From the NCBI RefSeq assembly GCF_038502225.1, contig NC_091346.1, forward strand, positions 12,215,865-12,279,864: a stretch of DNA of 64,000 nucleotides, read 5' to 3'. Made by a program: the position numbers and the translations under genes. Origin of the DNA: Cherax quadricarinatus (Eukaryota; Arthropoda; Malacostraca; Decapoda; Parastacidae). This document shows, one piece after another, positions 9,777 through 20,870 of the stretch. The notes beneath the pieces are model-generated. The model did not search any database. It was not told where the DNA came from and saw only the letters and a list, made by a program, of their open reading frames with translations. Each line of letters starts with the position of its first letter. Within the stretch, counting starts at the first letter, position 1.

Positions 9777-10193
9777 TGTTAAACAATGACGATTTTGGCA
9801 ACTATCAAGTGGTGAAAAACCACGGTTCTTGGGATTTATCAGTGTATTCCCCTCCAAAAGTACAGGAAGGAATTCAAACTAGGTAAACAACACCTGGGTC
9901 AGTCTTATGTCGACTTTTTAAGGAAGCAGTCGAAAGCATTCAATAAGTGGTATAAGGCAACTGGCATCGCCATTTTCTCAGACCCTTTACAACTAATTTT
10001 GGTGGATAACCTGCTGGAAACTGCTGAACCAGAGGTTAGAATCTTTCTTGAAAATCATTTGTTGCCCACTACTTTGGAAGCAGCCATGTTCGCTGATACT
10101 TTTGAGACTAATCGCTTCTTGTCCGAGCAGTCTTATCTTTCTTCTCAACAGCCTGACATGAGCAGAGATCATCAAAGAAGAGTTCTTGACTAG
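9777..10193 (+). pseudogene. gypsy gag C-terminal half (SCAN-like), copy 2
   Basis: After the LINE, gag continues with LNNDDFGNYQVV, a one-base shift, then GIYQCIPLQKYRKEFKLGKQ, and then the same SCAN-like capsid segment as copy 1 up to a TAG at 10,191. From about 9,883 onward it is nearly identical to positions 1-311. Past the stop, 10,194-10,448 holds the Q/P/G-rich tail in a shifted frame and a damaged CCHC knuckle (FCCHKPQPLG). Confidence 0.65.
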
Positions 10194-10448
10194 AGGAAGA
10201 AGTGCCAGGACGAAGGTGAACGATGATGCCAAACAACTAAGTCACCTGGTGAACCACGTTATCCAACTCATGGTCAACCTGGTGAGCCATGTTATACTCA
10301 GGGTCAACCTACTCGTTCTCAACACGGTGAGCAATGCCGCCAGTATACAGACTGGTGCCAATCACAAAATCAGCAGAGAGCCACGGCAGTAGGTTTCTGT
10401 TGTCATAAACCCCAACCATTAGGGAAAATTACTAATCTCCCTAGCAAA

Positions 10449-11093
10449 ATGAATCAGAAAGAAGTAGAATATGGAATGGCCCCATACTACAGTACTTGTC
10501 ATATATCCCTTCAGGAGAGTTCAAAGAAAACAGAAGTAAGAACATATAGGGATACTGGGGCATATTGTTCCCCAACACAAGAGGAAGTACTCCCCCTCTC
10601 TGAACAAACGTCATTACACTCTTCAGTTCTTTTAGAAGCGTTTGGAGGAGCAGTATTTTCTGTCCCTTTACATAAAATATATGTGCGAAGTAAATATTAC
10701 ACTGGCTATTTGACTGTAGGTGTTTCTGATGGATTTCCTATGAAAGATGCCGTGTTATTACTGGGTACAAACATTGATTCTACTAATTGTCCAGAACCTA
10801 TAATGACTAATTCTTCTCCAATGTTGGCCATAACTCAGGCAAAATCCCAAGGGATGTTTAATGAGAATGATAACTCATCCTTGGACCACTCTGATCTTGG
10901 ACTAGTTAATTTGTTTTACGAGGAAAACTGGCTAGGGCTTTGTAAATTTGCTGAACAGACCCAGATCAAACCTTCCTATTCCAGGGGTGCAGGATTGCCA
11001 GATATCTGTTTCCATGCCCGAGGGACTATCCATTTGGGAACAACAGGGAAAAGAACCTTCCATGAATTTCACTTTTCTGGCAGCCACAGGTGA
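10449..11093 (+). pseudogene. gypsy aspartic protease region, copy 2
   Basis: 214-codon frame homologous to 567-1,211 with a handful of substitutions. It keeps YRDTGAYC (catalytic DTG), the LLEAFGGAVFSVPLHK segment and TGYLTVGVS. It stops at 11,093 and is disconnected from integrase by frame changes. Its near identity with copy 1, including non-catalytic positions, fits recent duplication of already dead sequence rather than selection. Confidence 0.7.
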
Positions 11094-11189
11094 ATCCTCC
11101 TCTGATCACCCAGTCAAATATAAAATTAAAAAAGACTTCGTAATCTGCACTGAGATTGGTAAGGAGGTAGAGGGAAGGAAAAAACCAGA

Positions 11190-12227
11190 TAGGTAGTTTC
11201 TAAAAAGTTTAGATCACAAATATTAAATATAGCTCATAACTCTTCATTAGGAGGCCACTTAGGAATTACTAAAACCATGTATAGAATACTAAAAGAATTT
11301 GTTTGGCCAAATCTAAGGGAAGATGTGAAAAATCATATCCAATGTTGTAGAGAATGTCAGCAAGTAGGGAAACCTGGACACGCCATTAAACCTGTACCTC
11401 TCCATCCCATACCTGCAGATGGTGAATCTTTTGCAGAGTTAATCATAAATTGTGTAGGTCCATAACCCAAGTCTAAGTCTGGGAATCAGTATTTATTCAC
11501 TATTAAGGACAAAGTTATTAGATATCCAGAGGCAATCCCAATGCGCAGTATCAGAACCAAAGCCATTCTTAAGGCCTTAACTATGTTTATCTCCTGCTTT
11601 GGCATTCCTAAGTCTATTCAGAGTGATCAAGATACTAATTTTACTGCCAAAGGATTTAGGTAAGCATTAACTAGGCTAGGAATAATTCATAAATTATCCA
11701 CTGCCTATCATCCTCAGTCCCAAGGCACCTTGGAAAGATTTCATCAGATATTAAGAACCGTGATGAGAACTTTTTTCTTGCATTTTCCTACAGACTTGGA
11801 TGAATCACTTCCTCTGTTGCAGTTCGCAATGAGAGAAACTCTGCAGGAGTCCACAGAGTACAGTACATTTGAGCTGATCTTTGGGCACAACGTACGAGGT
11901 CATCTTCGGGTGCTCAAGGAAGAATGAATGGGAGAAGACGCCTGCATAACACTCTACAACCTTTATTCAAGGTTGCAGGTGGCACGTCAGTTGTCTAAGG
12001 CTAACTTAAAAGCAGCTCAAAATACTATGAAACAGAGGTATAAAAGAAACTCAAAGTTTCGTTCCTGCCATCCAGGAGACAAGGTGTTGGTGCAGGAACC
12101 TATACCTGGTCACACCCTAAAACCTAGATTTACGGGGCCTATGCAAATTGTAAGTAAACTATCTGATTTAAAATATACCACATTAATCAGATTAAAACAT
12201 TTAATGCTCCAAATAAAATCCCAGTAA
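11190..12227 (+). pseudogene. gypsy integrase, copy 2 (complete zinc finger, internal stops)
   Basis: Keeps both halves of the H2C2 finger: GGHLGITKT (its HX region), then HIQCCRECQQVGKPGH. It is followed by the catalytic-core landmarks INCVGP, SDQDTNF and LERFHQ, and a GPY/F-type end (RFTGPMQIV). Stops after CVGP (11,463), after AKGFR and after LKEE are shared with copy 1, so they pre-date the duplication. Downstream, 12,227-12,383 reads as linker (NRVKLPNSVLLKEPRPLM) up to the PLE insertion site. Confidence 0.8.
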
Positions 12228-12713
12228 TGACTCTGTCCTCTGTAGACGACCCTGACTCTTTGCACTCTATTCCTGATAATCGAGTAAAGCTTCCCAATTC
12301 TGTCCTCCTCAAGGAACCTCGTCCTTTAATGGTGGGACTGTCTAAGAATCAAGTAATAAAGTTGGTAGAATTACCGACAATATGTAAAGTAAAAGGACAC
12401 AAGTGCAACTAATGTGACATTTATTGTGGCAACGTTTCACTCTCCAGGAGCTTTATCAAGCCATTACAAACAATACATGGACACAGAGGGTATATAAAGG
12501 CTCAGAGTGAGGTGCAATACTAGTGAGGTAACATTTCGATGTTCACTAGTGGTAGTAGTAGTAGTAGTAGTAGTATTGGTAGTGACAAAAGTAATACAAT
12601 ATGATAGAGCAATTAATTCGTACAAGAGTAAAAGGATATAAAAGCTATTACTTGGGTAACATAAAAATAGGTTGGACAAATATAGACTGGAAAGAGGCAG
12701 CTTGTTTCAGTGT

Positions 12714-13274
12714 TCACTCTCTGTAATGTGCTTTGAGTAGTATAACAGGAGACACTATGTGATGGAAGGGTTTACTGTTTTCAGGAGGATTCTTGTGGAA
12801 ATTAGTTTCTTTGATCACTAATTGGGCGTCTCTGAATTTCATGAGATGATTGGTGGAATTTCGGTGTTGTACACAGGCGTTGTTCAAGTTATCGTTCCTA
12901 CATGCGTAAATGAGTTCATTGAGGCGGGAGTCGAGGTTTCTTGCTGTTTCACCTACGTAAATTTTGCCACAGCCTCTACAGGGTATAGTGTAAACTCCTG
13001 CATTGACTGGTTCGTGGTGCTTGGATTGTGTCCTGGTTAGATCCTTTATTGAAGTGCTAGAAGCGATGGCGACTCTGGTGTTATCTTGTGAAAGTACTTG
13101 TGAGACGTTCAGTGCAACCTGGCTGTTAGGAAGAATTATAACTTTGTTGGGAGTGGTGTTGATGCGTGGAGAATTAATGATCTGAAGAGCTCTTTTCTCG
13201 CCGTCTTTGATGAAAAAAAGAAGGAAATTGTAACTCAGTGAATGTTTGGTGAATATATGTACATTCCTCGTCAA
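12714..13274 (-). pseudogene. PLE GIY-YIG endonuclease domain, copy 2
   Basis: A 186-codon frame carries the linker after RT and a GIY-YIG nuclease with GVYTIPCRGCGKIYVGETARN. Tyrosines of both Y motifs, the following Arg and the CVQHRNSTNH segment are visible. The 89-bp deletion near 12,796 removes the part after KETNF that copy 1 still has, and the C-terminus (HKNPPENSKPFHH) is read in a wrong frame. A short break (13,275-13,308) separates it from the RT frame. In an intact element the two are one protein that nicks target DNA and primes reverse transcription there. Confidence 0.8.
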
Positions 13275-13308
13275 GAAACTCAGGACTGCAAATTCGGTAT
13301 GCTCTTAG

Positions 13309-14619
13309 TTAAAACCCGATGATGATGCCCCTTTTGGTCTTGGTATCTTGACTGGAATAGACGTGTGTGAGATCATTTTTATTCGTGGGTTTCCGATAAA
13401 CTTGAAATCTTAGGTTGTTGTCTACTATGTGAATGAGGACGTCGAGGAAAGGTAGCTTGTCATTGGACTCTTCTTCTAGTGTAAACTGGATCGCCGGTTC
13501 AACTGCGTTGAGCCTTGCCTGAAGATCCCGTACATCAAAACGTTTTGGAGTTATTACGAGGACATCGTCCACGTAACGTAACCAAGTGACGCTTGAAGGG
13601 ATGATGTTGGCGAAGTGTTCGGACTCTAGGTGTTCCATGTATAAGTTGGCTAGGACGGCACTTATGGGGGACCCCATTCCCATGCCGTAGGTTTGTTTGT
13701 AGAGCTTGTTATAGAAAGAAAAACAGTTGAAATTAACACAGAGTTCAATCAAGTCAACAAAATCTCCGGGAGGTAGAGGAAGATTAAGGTCCTGATTGAC
13801 TTTACGTCGGAGAACCTCGATGGCTTTTTTGGTAGGTACTTTTGTGAAGAGGGAAGTCACATCCAAACTGCTTAGTTTCTTGTTACGGATGGAGAGGTTA
13901 CGGATGCGGTTGAGAAGGTCGCCTGAGTGTTTAAGATGAGCGGGGCTGATGGTCCCCAGAAGGCAGGAAAGACGTTTGGCAAGAACTCCGGCTAGTTTGT
14001 GTGGAGCACTGCCTATTCCTGACGTGATTGGTCTGAGAGGAATATTGTGTTTATGGGTCTTGGGTAAACCATACATATGTGCTGGTTTAGGGTTGCTTTG
14101 TAACAAGTACACAAGTTTCTTCCCTTCTCTAGTGCGTTTGAGTATTTGTCTGGTTTTGTATAGAAAATCTTTGGTGAGCGTCTCCCACTGTTGAGTGCTG
14201 ATGGGTTCGTATGTAGATTGATCATTCAAAAGGTCCATCATTTTAGTGTTGTAGTCACTGGTGTTGAGTATGACGACTCCACCTCCTTTGTCGGCGGTGG
14301 TGACGATAATGTTGGGGTCGTTGGCGAGGTTCATAAGGGCAGTGATGTATCGTCTAGGAAGATTAGAAGAAGGTTCACATAAAGCTGCAGTGAGAAGGCC
14401 CTGTATATAACCCTTCTGGAAGTTGCTCTCACTGTGTCTATGGTTCCTGGTAACAAGATTGAGTTGATAGTTAGGTTTGCGTATGCTGGTGGTAAATTTA
14501 AGTCCCAGACTCAGTGCTTGTTTTTCGTAATCGGTTAAGGTGCGTGACGATAAGATGTATTGTTTGTAATGGCTTGATAAAGCTCCTGGAGAGCGAAACG
14601 TTGCCACAATAAATGTCAC
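13309..14619 (-). pseudogene. PLE reverse transcriptase, copy 2 (longest open frame)
   Basis: 436 codons. Residues about 108-118 ADKGGGVVI, 183-190 YGLPKTHK, 253-259 DVTSLFT, 312-318 GMGMGSP and 349-352 YVDD mark the palm of a Penelope-clade RT, the group related to telomerase RT. The frame continues through FLDVLIHIVDNNLRFQVYRKPTNK, the conserved post-palm segment, and breaks at 13,309. The N-terminus lies in the inverted repeat, so the repeat is partly coding on this strand. Catalytic residues look intact; the protein is broken only at its tether. Confidence 0.85.
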
Positions 14620-14662
14620 ATTAGTTGCACTTGTGTCCTTTTACTTTACAAGAATCAAGTAA

Positions 14663-15812
14663 CAAGTTTAACTACGCTTATGCAGTCTTACCTTGATATC
14701 TTTTCGGATGTTCCAAAAAAATGTAAACTAGGATATAATGATGTAGATGTTGGAAACTCTAAACCTATTAAACTCTCCCCCTACAGAGCTAATCCTGAAA
14801 AACAGAGGCTACTTCAGCAGGAGGTAGAATTTCTGTTAGAACATGGGTTAGTGGAGGAGTCATCTAGTCCATGGGCTTCACCATGCATCCTTGTTAAAAA
14901 AGCTGATGTAGGTTTTCGTATGTGTACAGACTACCGTAAGGTGAATGAGGTCACTATTTCAGATGCTTACCCTCTGCCACGTTTGGATGGCGTAATCGAG
15001 TTCGTGGATAAGGCTACTTTTCTGTCCAACTCGACCTCCTTAAAGATTACTTTCAGGTACCTTTAACAGCTAAGGTGAAGGAAATTTCTGCCTTCGTAAT
15101 TCCAGGTCATTGTCAATATACAGTAACCCCCCTTCAGAATGAAAACTTCATTCCAGAAACATTCCAGAAACTGATCCATCAGGCTATTAAAGGTCTTAAA
15201 GGCATGGTTGTGTACCTAGATGACATTGTTGTTGTGTTGGATACTTGGGACCAACATATGTTTAGACTTAAAGCTCTCTTTCAGACATTTCAGAGTTTCC
15301 ACTTAAGTGTTAATTTATCTAAGTCATCCTTTGGCCAATCTACTTTTAGTTTTTTGGGCCGTGAAGGAGGTAGTGGCAAAGTGGCCCCTAAATGTGCTAA
15401 AATTCTTGCCATTAAAAATTATCCAGTACCTCATGATAGAAAATCCTTCCAACATTTCCTAAGTATGATAGGGTTTCATAGACGATTCCATAAGAATTTT
15501 GCATATGTGGTAGCCCACTTAACTTCACTTACCAGTCACAAAATCCATTTTCAGTGGACTCCAGAGTGTCAAGACGCTTTCACTAAAGCAAAGTGTATTC
15601 CTTGTATTGCACCCATTCTTCTGTCTCCTGAAGAAGATAGATTGCAGCCTGTGGCTTACTACTCAGCCATATATCACCCTCACCAGAGGGCCTACTCCAC
15701 AATTGAAAAAGAAGCCCTCGTTCTGATACTGGCATTAGAGCATGTCGAGGTCTACATGGGTTAGTCATCTCAACTGGTTACAGTCTACAGTGACCATAAC
15801 CCTCTGGTCTAC
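14663..15812 (+). pseudogene. gypsy reverse transcriptase / RNase H, copy 2
   Basis: Homologous to 4,830-5,980. The first frame (from about 14,680) has WASPCILVKKADVGFRMCTDYRKVN and ends at 15,066. The second (15,075-15,764) has SAFVIPGHCQYTVTPLQNENF, which copy 1 has lost to a small insertion/frameshift, then YLDDIVVV, the thumb and the RNase H-like tail YSTIEKEALVLILALEHV. The segment holding the first palm aspartate is again damaged between 15,040 and 15,075. Confidence 0.8.
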
Positions 15813-16239
15813 CTCCTTGGTCTATTCCTTCTCCTGCATAGGGAGCATCTCTCTTTTTCCAGTTTGCATCTTCTCTTTTATTTTCTTAAAGGAATGTGCA
15901 TTGAGCGTACTCAAATGCCATAGAGATAATTCTTTGTAGCCAACGGTTCTGATAGCTAGTTTCCAAAGTTTCCACTAGAGGGCAGGTCTCTAGGTAGGCA
16001 TACCCAGACCTGCCTCACTCTCACTTGGCGACCAGGCATCCTAGAGTCAACAGCTCCACTCCTCTCTCCCTCGCAGGAATGGCCCTCTGGGTCGCCCAAG
16101 GAAAACACTGCCTGTGTACCACGAACCCAAATAAAATAAGGAGCCTCCAAAGGCTTATCATACATCCCCGCCTGCATACACACACAAAATGTACAATTGA
16201 AACAGGGTATCTTCCCAGCTTGTTTCATTTAGGACATGG

Positions 16240-16955
16240 CTGATTTGAAGCTACTGAATGTTTTTGTTACTGAAATCGAATTTGGTGAAGACACCCTCAT
16301 AACTGTTCTTATGCTGATCAGGCGCCCTGCACATACATGTCTGTACTTCTATTATGTTATGATACTATTTTATTTCGTAACAGCTCATCACTGTTAGTGA
16401 AGACGAGGTCAAGTGTATTTTCCAGTCTTGTTGGCTCCACTATTTGCTGGCTTAAGGTGAATTTGTTGCAGAGATTTATTGGCTCGTGTGTCTGTGAATT
16501 TTCATCTCAGCTGCCTCCTGGGGCTATGTCTGCTATAGTATTATTTGCTACGTTCCTCCATTTTAGGCGTTTTAGCTGAAATCACCTAGCAGCAATATGT
16601 TTGGGGCAGGAGTTGGGAGATTTTCCAGTCAGTGGTCAATTTTCAAAAACTGTTCATGGAAATGATGGGAACTTACATCTGGAGGTTTTGTATACAACCA
16701 CAAAGACAAGATTTTGGTTTTTCAATCTTTACTCCCAAAGCTTTAACTACATCATTTGTGATGTTTAGTAGTTCTGAGCAAATGAGCGACTCCGTGACGT
16801 ACAGGTAAACCTTTCCATCCCCTCTGGTTGCCTGTTTAGTCTGTCGCATCTGAATAAGTTATAACCTGGGATACATATTTCGTTGTCAAAGCGATCCTTT
16901 AAGTGGGTCTCTGTGAAACCCAAAGAAGCTGAATGAAAATTTGGTTTTGCCATAA
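16240..16955 (-). mobile_element. LINE endonuclease fragment, copy 2 (longer)
   Basis: Minus-strand reading gives LGFTETHLKDRFDNEICIPG and YNLFRCDRLNRQ (APE endonuclease E-motif region). A degraded middle follows (KNQNLVFVVVYKTSRCKFPSF), then VANNTIADIAPGGS and QQIVEPTRLENTLDLVFTN. Multiple stops. Neither RT nor 3' end is present. It continues through the edge of the duplicated block, so the block boundary falls inside this LINE relic. Confidence 0.65.
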
Positions 16956-17312
<357 letters not shown>

Positions 17313-17313
17313 A

Positions 17314-17530
17314 GGAATTCGCAAGAGCAGCCGAAATATACACAAACACTGATCTCTGGCCGAAGGAGACTCGAACCTACGAACCTTGGAACAAGGTATG
17401 CAGTGCCTTACCATTCTCACCACACTGGACCAATACCTTGGTGTCCAGCTTGCTCTATACGTTTGATCCAAGGCAGCCAACTTTCAGGGAGAAGGCTTAC
17501 AGCTTTTCATCTCATCCCCAGCCTTACTAG
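17314..17530 (-). mobile_element. tRNA-like SINE, inverted copy
   Basis: Reverse complement of the SINE-like unit at 17,557-17,800. It contains on the minus strand the same B-box-like GGTTCGTAGGTTCGAGTCTC segment. Together with the next copy it forms a palindrome with a short spacer (about 17,531-17,556). Confidence 0.6.
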
Positions 17531-17556
17531 AGATTTTAACAATGCAAGGATTTCTA

Positions 17557-17800
17557 AAAGCTGTAAGCCTTCTCCCTGAAAGCTGGCTGCCTTGGATTAA
17601 ACGTCTAGCTCAAGCTGGATGCCAAGGTATTGGTCCAGTGCGATGAGAATGGTAATGGACTGCATACCTTGTTCCAAGGTTCGTAGGTTCGAGTCTCCTT
17701 CTGCCAGAGATCAGTGTTTGTGTATATTTAGCCTGCTCTTGTGAATTCTGTGCATTGTTAAAATCTCTAGTAAGGCTGATGCATGCAGAGGATGAGATGA
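17557..17800 (+). mobile_element. tRNA-like SINE, direct copy 1
   Basis: Carries a pol III-like B box GGTTCGAGTCT at 17,686-17,696. It also has A-box-like sequences TAGCTCAAGCTGG (17,606-17,618) and, at a more usual spacing, a GATGAGAATGG stretch about 45 bases before the B box. It is repeated at 17,801. It is not a functional tRNA: the T-stem does not pair well. Confidence 0.55.
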
Positions 17801-17959
17801 AAAGCTGTAAACCTTCTCCCTGAAAGCTGGCTGCCTTGGATCAAACGTCTAGCGCAAGCTGGACGCCAAGGTATTGGTCCAGTGTGGTGAGAATGGTAAG
17901 GCACTGCGTACTTTGTTCCAAGGTTCGTAGGTTCGAGTCTCCTTCGACAAGAGATCAGT

Positions 17960-17962
<3 letters not shown>
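17801..17962 (+). mobile_element. tRNA-like SINE, direct copy 2 (cut by TA tract)
   Basis: Same unit as 17,557-17,800, 244 bp later. A-box-like TGGTGAGAATGG (17,886-17,897) and B-box GGTTCGAGTCT (17,930-17,940). It ends where the (TA)n tract starts. Confidence 0.55.

Positions 17963-18019
<57 letters not shown>
17963..18019. repeat. (TA)n microsatellite
   Basis: Pure TA dinucleotides between the SINE copy and the 3' end of the RTE-type LINE. Confidence 0.97.
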
Positions 18020-18021
<2 letters not shown>

Positions 18022-18030
18022 TTTATATTT

Positions 18031-19048
18031 TATTAACACATTGGCCGTTTACCACCAAGGCAGGGTGATCCGAAAAAGAAAATCTTTCACCATTATTCAT
18101 TCTATCACTGTCTTGCCAGAGGCGCATTTACACTACAGTCATAAAACTGCAACATTAACACCCCTCCTTCAGAGTTCAGACACTGTACTTCCATGTCCAG
18201 GACTCATGTCCGGCCTGCCGGTTTCCCTGAATCCCTTCATAAATGTTACCTTGCTTACACTCCAACAGCATGTCATGTTTTAAAAACCATTTGTCTCCAG
18301 TCACTCTTATGTAACATGCTCACGCATGCATGCTGAAAGTCCAAGCCCCTCTCACACAGAACTTCCATTACCCCCTCCCTCCAGCCTTTCATAGGCCGGC
18401 CTCTACCCCGCCTTCCCTCCATTACAGATTTATACACTCGATGTCATTCTATTTTACTCCACCCTCTATATGTCTAAACCACTTCAACAACACCTCAGCC
18501 CTCAGGATAATAGTTTTGGTAATTCCACACCTCCTCCTAATTTCCTAACTACGAATTCTCTGCATTATATTCACACCACACATTGCTCTCAGACATGACA
18601 TCTCCACTGCCTTCAGCCTTCTCCTTGTCGCAACATTCACCACCAAAGTTTCACACCCATATAGGAGCAATGGTATAACTATACTCTCATACATTCCACT
18701 TTTTTCTTCCATGGAGAAAGTTTTTTTGTCTCCACAGACTCCTAAGTGTACCACTCACCTTTTCCCTTAACCATTTCTATGATTCACCTCATCTTTCATA
18801 GACCCATCTGCTGACACGTCCACTCCTAAATATCTGAATACATTCACCTACTCCATACTCTCTCCCTCCAATCTGATATCCAACCATTTGTTACCTAATT
18901 TTTTTTAACCTCATCACCTTACTATTTCCTATGTTAACTTTTAATTTTCTTCTTTTACATACCCTACCAAACTCATCCATCAACCTCTGCAACTTCTCTT
19001 CAGAATTTCCCAGAATCAGAGTGTCATCAGGAAAGAGCAATTTTGTGT
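18031..19048 (-). mobile_element. RTE-type LINE, 3' piece (C-terminal RT and 3' end) of an interrupted copy
   Basis: On the minus strand this runs from the RT palm (LLFPDDTLILGNSEEKLQRL, the FADD position changed to FPDD) through SGMYESIVIPLLLYGCETLVV and [19 protein letters not shown]. It ends in the 3'-terminal sequence with the element's GATCACCCTGCC signature near 18,060-18,072. Compare the intact homologue at 33,810-35,663 ([21 protein letters not shown]). Stops and frameshifts are frequent. The upstream pieces of the same copy are at 24,618-24,981 and 29,089-29,484. Confidence 0.85.
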
Positions 19049-19138
19049 TATTATTATAATAAAAAAGAAGCGCTAAACCACAAGTGCTATACAGTGCTGC
19101 AGGGCAGGGAAGGATGTGAGGGTATCAGGTAGCAAGAG

Positions 19139-19283
19139 AGAGAGGGATGATTGTTAGGTTATGGAGTACAGCGGTGCAGTGGATAGTGCAGGGGTAAAGG
19201 TAGCAAGAGGGAGAGGGATGATTGGTAGGTTATGGAGTACAGCGGTGCAGTGGATAGTGCAGGGGTAAAGGTAGCAAGAAACT
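19139..19283. repeat. 71-bp tandem duplication in the LINE 3' UTR
   Basis: Two adjacent 71-bp units, each starting GGGATGATTG and containing GGAGTACAGCGGTGCAGTGG, seen directly. Confidence 0.85.
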
Positions 19284-19323
19284 GAGGTAGAAAGGACTGA
19301 GAGGAGTGCTAAAGGTATCATCA

Positions 19324-20870
19324 TCAGAGTTTGTGGAGTAAATCAGTTGCTGTCAAAAACTCAATGAGAGAGTCCGGGTAAAAGGAGGGTCCATCAGCAA
19401 GAAGGGAAGGTAAAGACAGAGCAGCAGAGCGGAGACGACGCTGGAGGTAAATTCTGTGTGCTCGTTGATAGAATGAACAGTCCAACAGAATGTGGCTAAC
19501 AGATACCGGAACCTGACTGTTCACAGACAGGAACAGCGTGCCTCTCCATGAGATACCCATGATTAAGACAAGTGTGGCCGATGCGAAAACGGGAGAAAGT
19601 AGTCTCCAAACCTCGACATAGATGATGAGAAGACGGCAAGTAACCTATACATGAATGAATAGAATGAAGTTTGTTACAGAGCAGATCAGCCCAACGTTGT
19701 TGCCAATGGGTGCAAAGGTGGCTAGCAATTACAGCAAAATAGTCTGTGAATGGAACACCTCTACATGAAACTGGGGGGGTCATGCTGACTGCACAGCAGT
19801 GTCTGCCTGTTCATTGCCCTTTATGTCAACATGACCAGGGACCTAACCAAAAAAAAACAATGTCTTTGTGCTTGGTAAGGATGTGGCATAACCAAAGTTG
19901 GATACAGAGAACTAGGGTGGTGAGGTGTATCAAATTTTCATGTAGCCTGTAAAGCACTAAGAGAGTCTGAAACAATCACAAATTATGACACAGGCATAGA
20001 TGCAATATGGATAAGTGCTGCAAGACTGGCATACAATTCAACAGTAAAGATGCTAGCCGGGGATAGTAAATGCCCTCGCATGACACTGTCCGGAAACACT
20101 GCTGCGAATCTGACACCGTCAGAAAACTTAGAACCATCTGTGTACACTGCGATGGCATGAGAATGAGAGCCGAAGTAGTCAACAAAAAGACAGTGGGAAG
20201 TTACTGTAGGCAGTTGGGCTTTCGTGCATGGCTGAGAGAATGAACAGACACGAACAGCTGGAACTTCAAAAGGGGGTAGGGAAAAGTGAGATGCAACATG
20301 AACATAGAAAGGTGGTAACTGAAGGGAAGACAAGAGTGAATGTAGGCGAAGAGAAAAGGGACAGAGTAAACAGGGGCGACAAACAAATAATGTCTACTAA
20401 CATCAGCGACTATTCTATATATGGAAGGATAGTGGAGATCATGAGAGCGAATATAATAGCGAAGGCAATGAGCATCACGGCGATTAGACAAGGATGAAAT
20501 ATTTGCTTCTGCATAGAGACTCTCAACAGATGAATGGATGGGATTAAGGCTAGAGAGAATATTAGGAGAGGCCGCTGAATAGATCTGGTCACCATAATTG
20601 AGTTTCGATAAAATTAGAGCTGATTGTAGGCGAAGGTACAATGGATGATCAGAGATGACAGAATGTCCAGTGAAAGTAATTTGGTGAGTTTTAGTACTGG
20701 AAAATTTAAACCCATGCGTGGTGACCCAATTGGAAACACAGTTCACCGAATGCTGGAGAGAAATATTGGAAGGAAGAAGAGAGGCCAAATCATTTATAGA
20801 AAAGAGAAAAAGTGTTGTGCTCAGAACACATCCCTGAACACAACCCGCAGAACAGGAGCCAGGTCACGAG
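19324..20870 (-). pseudogene. I-type LINE RT remnant and RNase H
   Basis: Minus-strand frames read GCVQGCVLSTTLFLFSINDLA (the motif just before the catalytic strand), then jump to LQHSVNCVSNWVTTHGFKFS. The F/YVDD strand between them is gone. The thumb region follows (IDYGDQIYSAASPNILSSLN-type). An RNase H domain then shows AVYTDGSKFSDGVRFAAVF (first D), FTVELYASLAALIHI (E) and FVIVSDSLSALQA (D), with stops. The tail is a cysteine/histidine region (SHILLDCSFYQRAHR). In an active element RNase H removes RNA from the hybrid. Without the RT palm this copy cannot have reverse-transcribed itself. Confidence 0.75.

Larger units (their letters stand above)
12384..14649 (-). mobile_element. Penelope-like element, copy 2, nested in gypsy copy 2
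   Basis: Same element, site and orientation as 2,460-4,816. Inverted terminal repeats lie at about 12,384-12,478 and 14,555-14,649, and the 13-bp direct repeat AAGAATCAAGTAA at 12,344-12,356 and 14,650-14,662. It lacks 89 bp near 12,796 that copy 1 retains. The hammerhead-like core at the right end is at 14,574-14,599, with fully paired stem II (GCTC/GAGC). Confidence 0.85.
8005..15960 (+). mobile_element. Gmr1-like Ty3/gypsy retrotransposon, copy 2 (LINE and PLE nested inside)
   Basis: Plus-strand gag (8,005-8,540 and 9,777-10,193, split by a LINE), protease, integrase, nested PLE (12,384-14,649) and RT/RNase H. This copy shows the gag N-terminus that is outside the window for copy 1. It also retains the complete H2C2 zinc finger of integrase that copy 1 lost. 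All modules carry stops or frameshifts. LTRs were not recognised. Confidence 0.85.
9883..16539 (+). repeat. 6.65-kb direct duplication (copy of 1-6,706)
   Basis: The whole compound block (gypsy gag-protease-integrase, nested PLE, RT/RNase H, LINE fragment) occurs at 1-6,706 and 9,883-16,539 in the same orientation, with only scattered substitutions. The offset changes in known steps: 9,882, then 9,924 after a 42-bp deletion in copy 1, then 9,835 after an 89-bp deletion in copy 2. Homology stops abruptly at 6,706/16,539. The left edge cannot be seen because copy 1 runs off the window. Confidence 0.85.

Noticed and set aside
17557..17962. Functional tRNA genes
   Set aside because: B boxes are present but acceptor and T stems do not pair, and the unit is much longer than a tRNA; better explained as SINEs.
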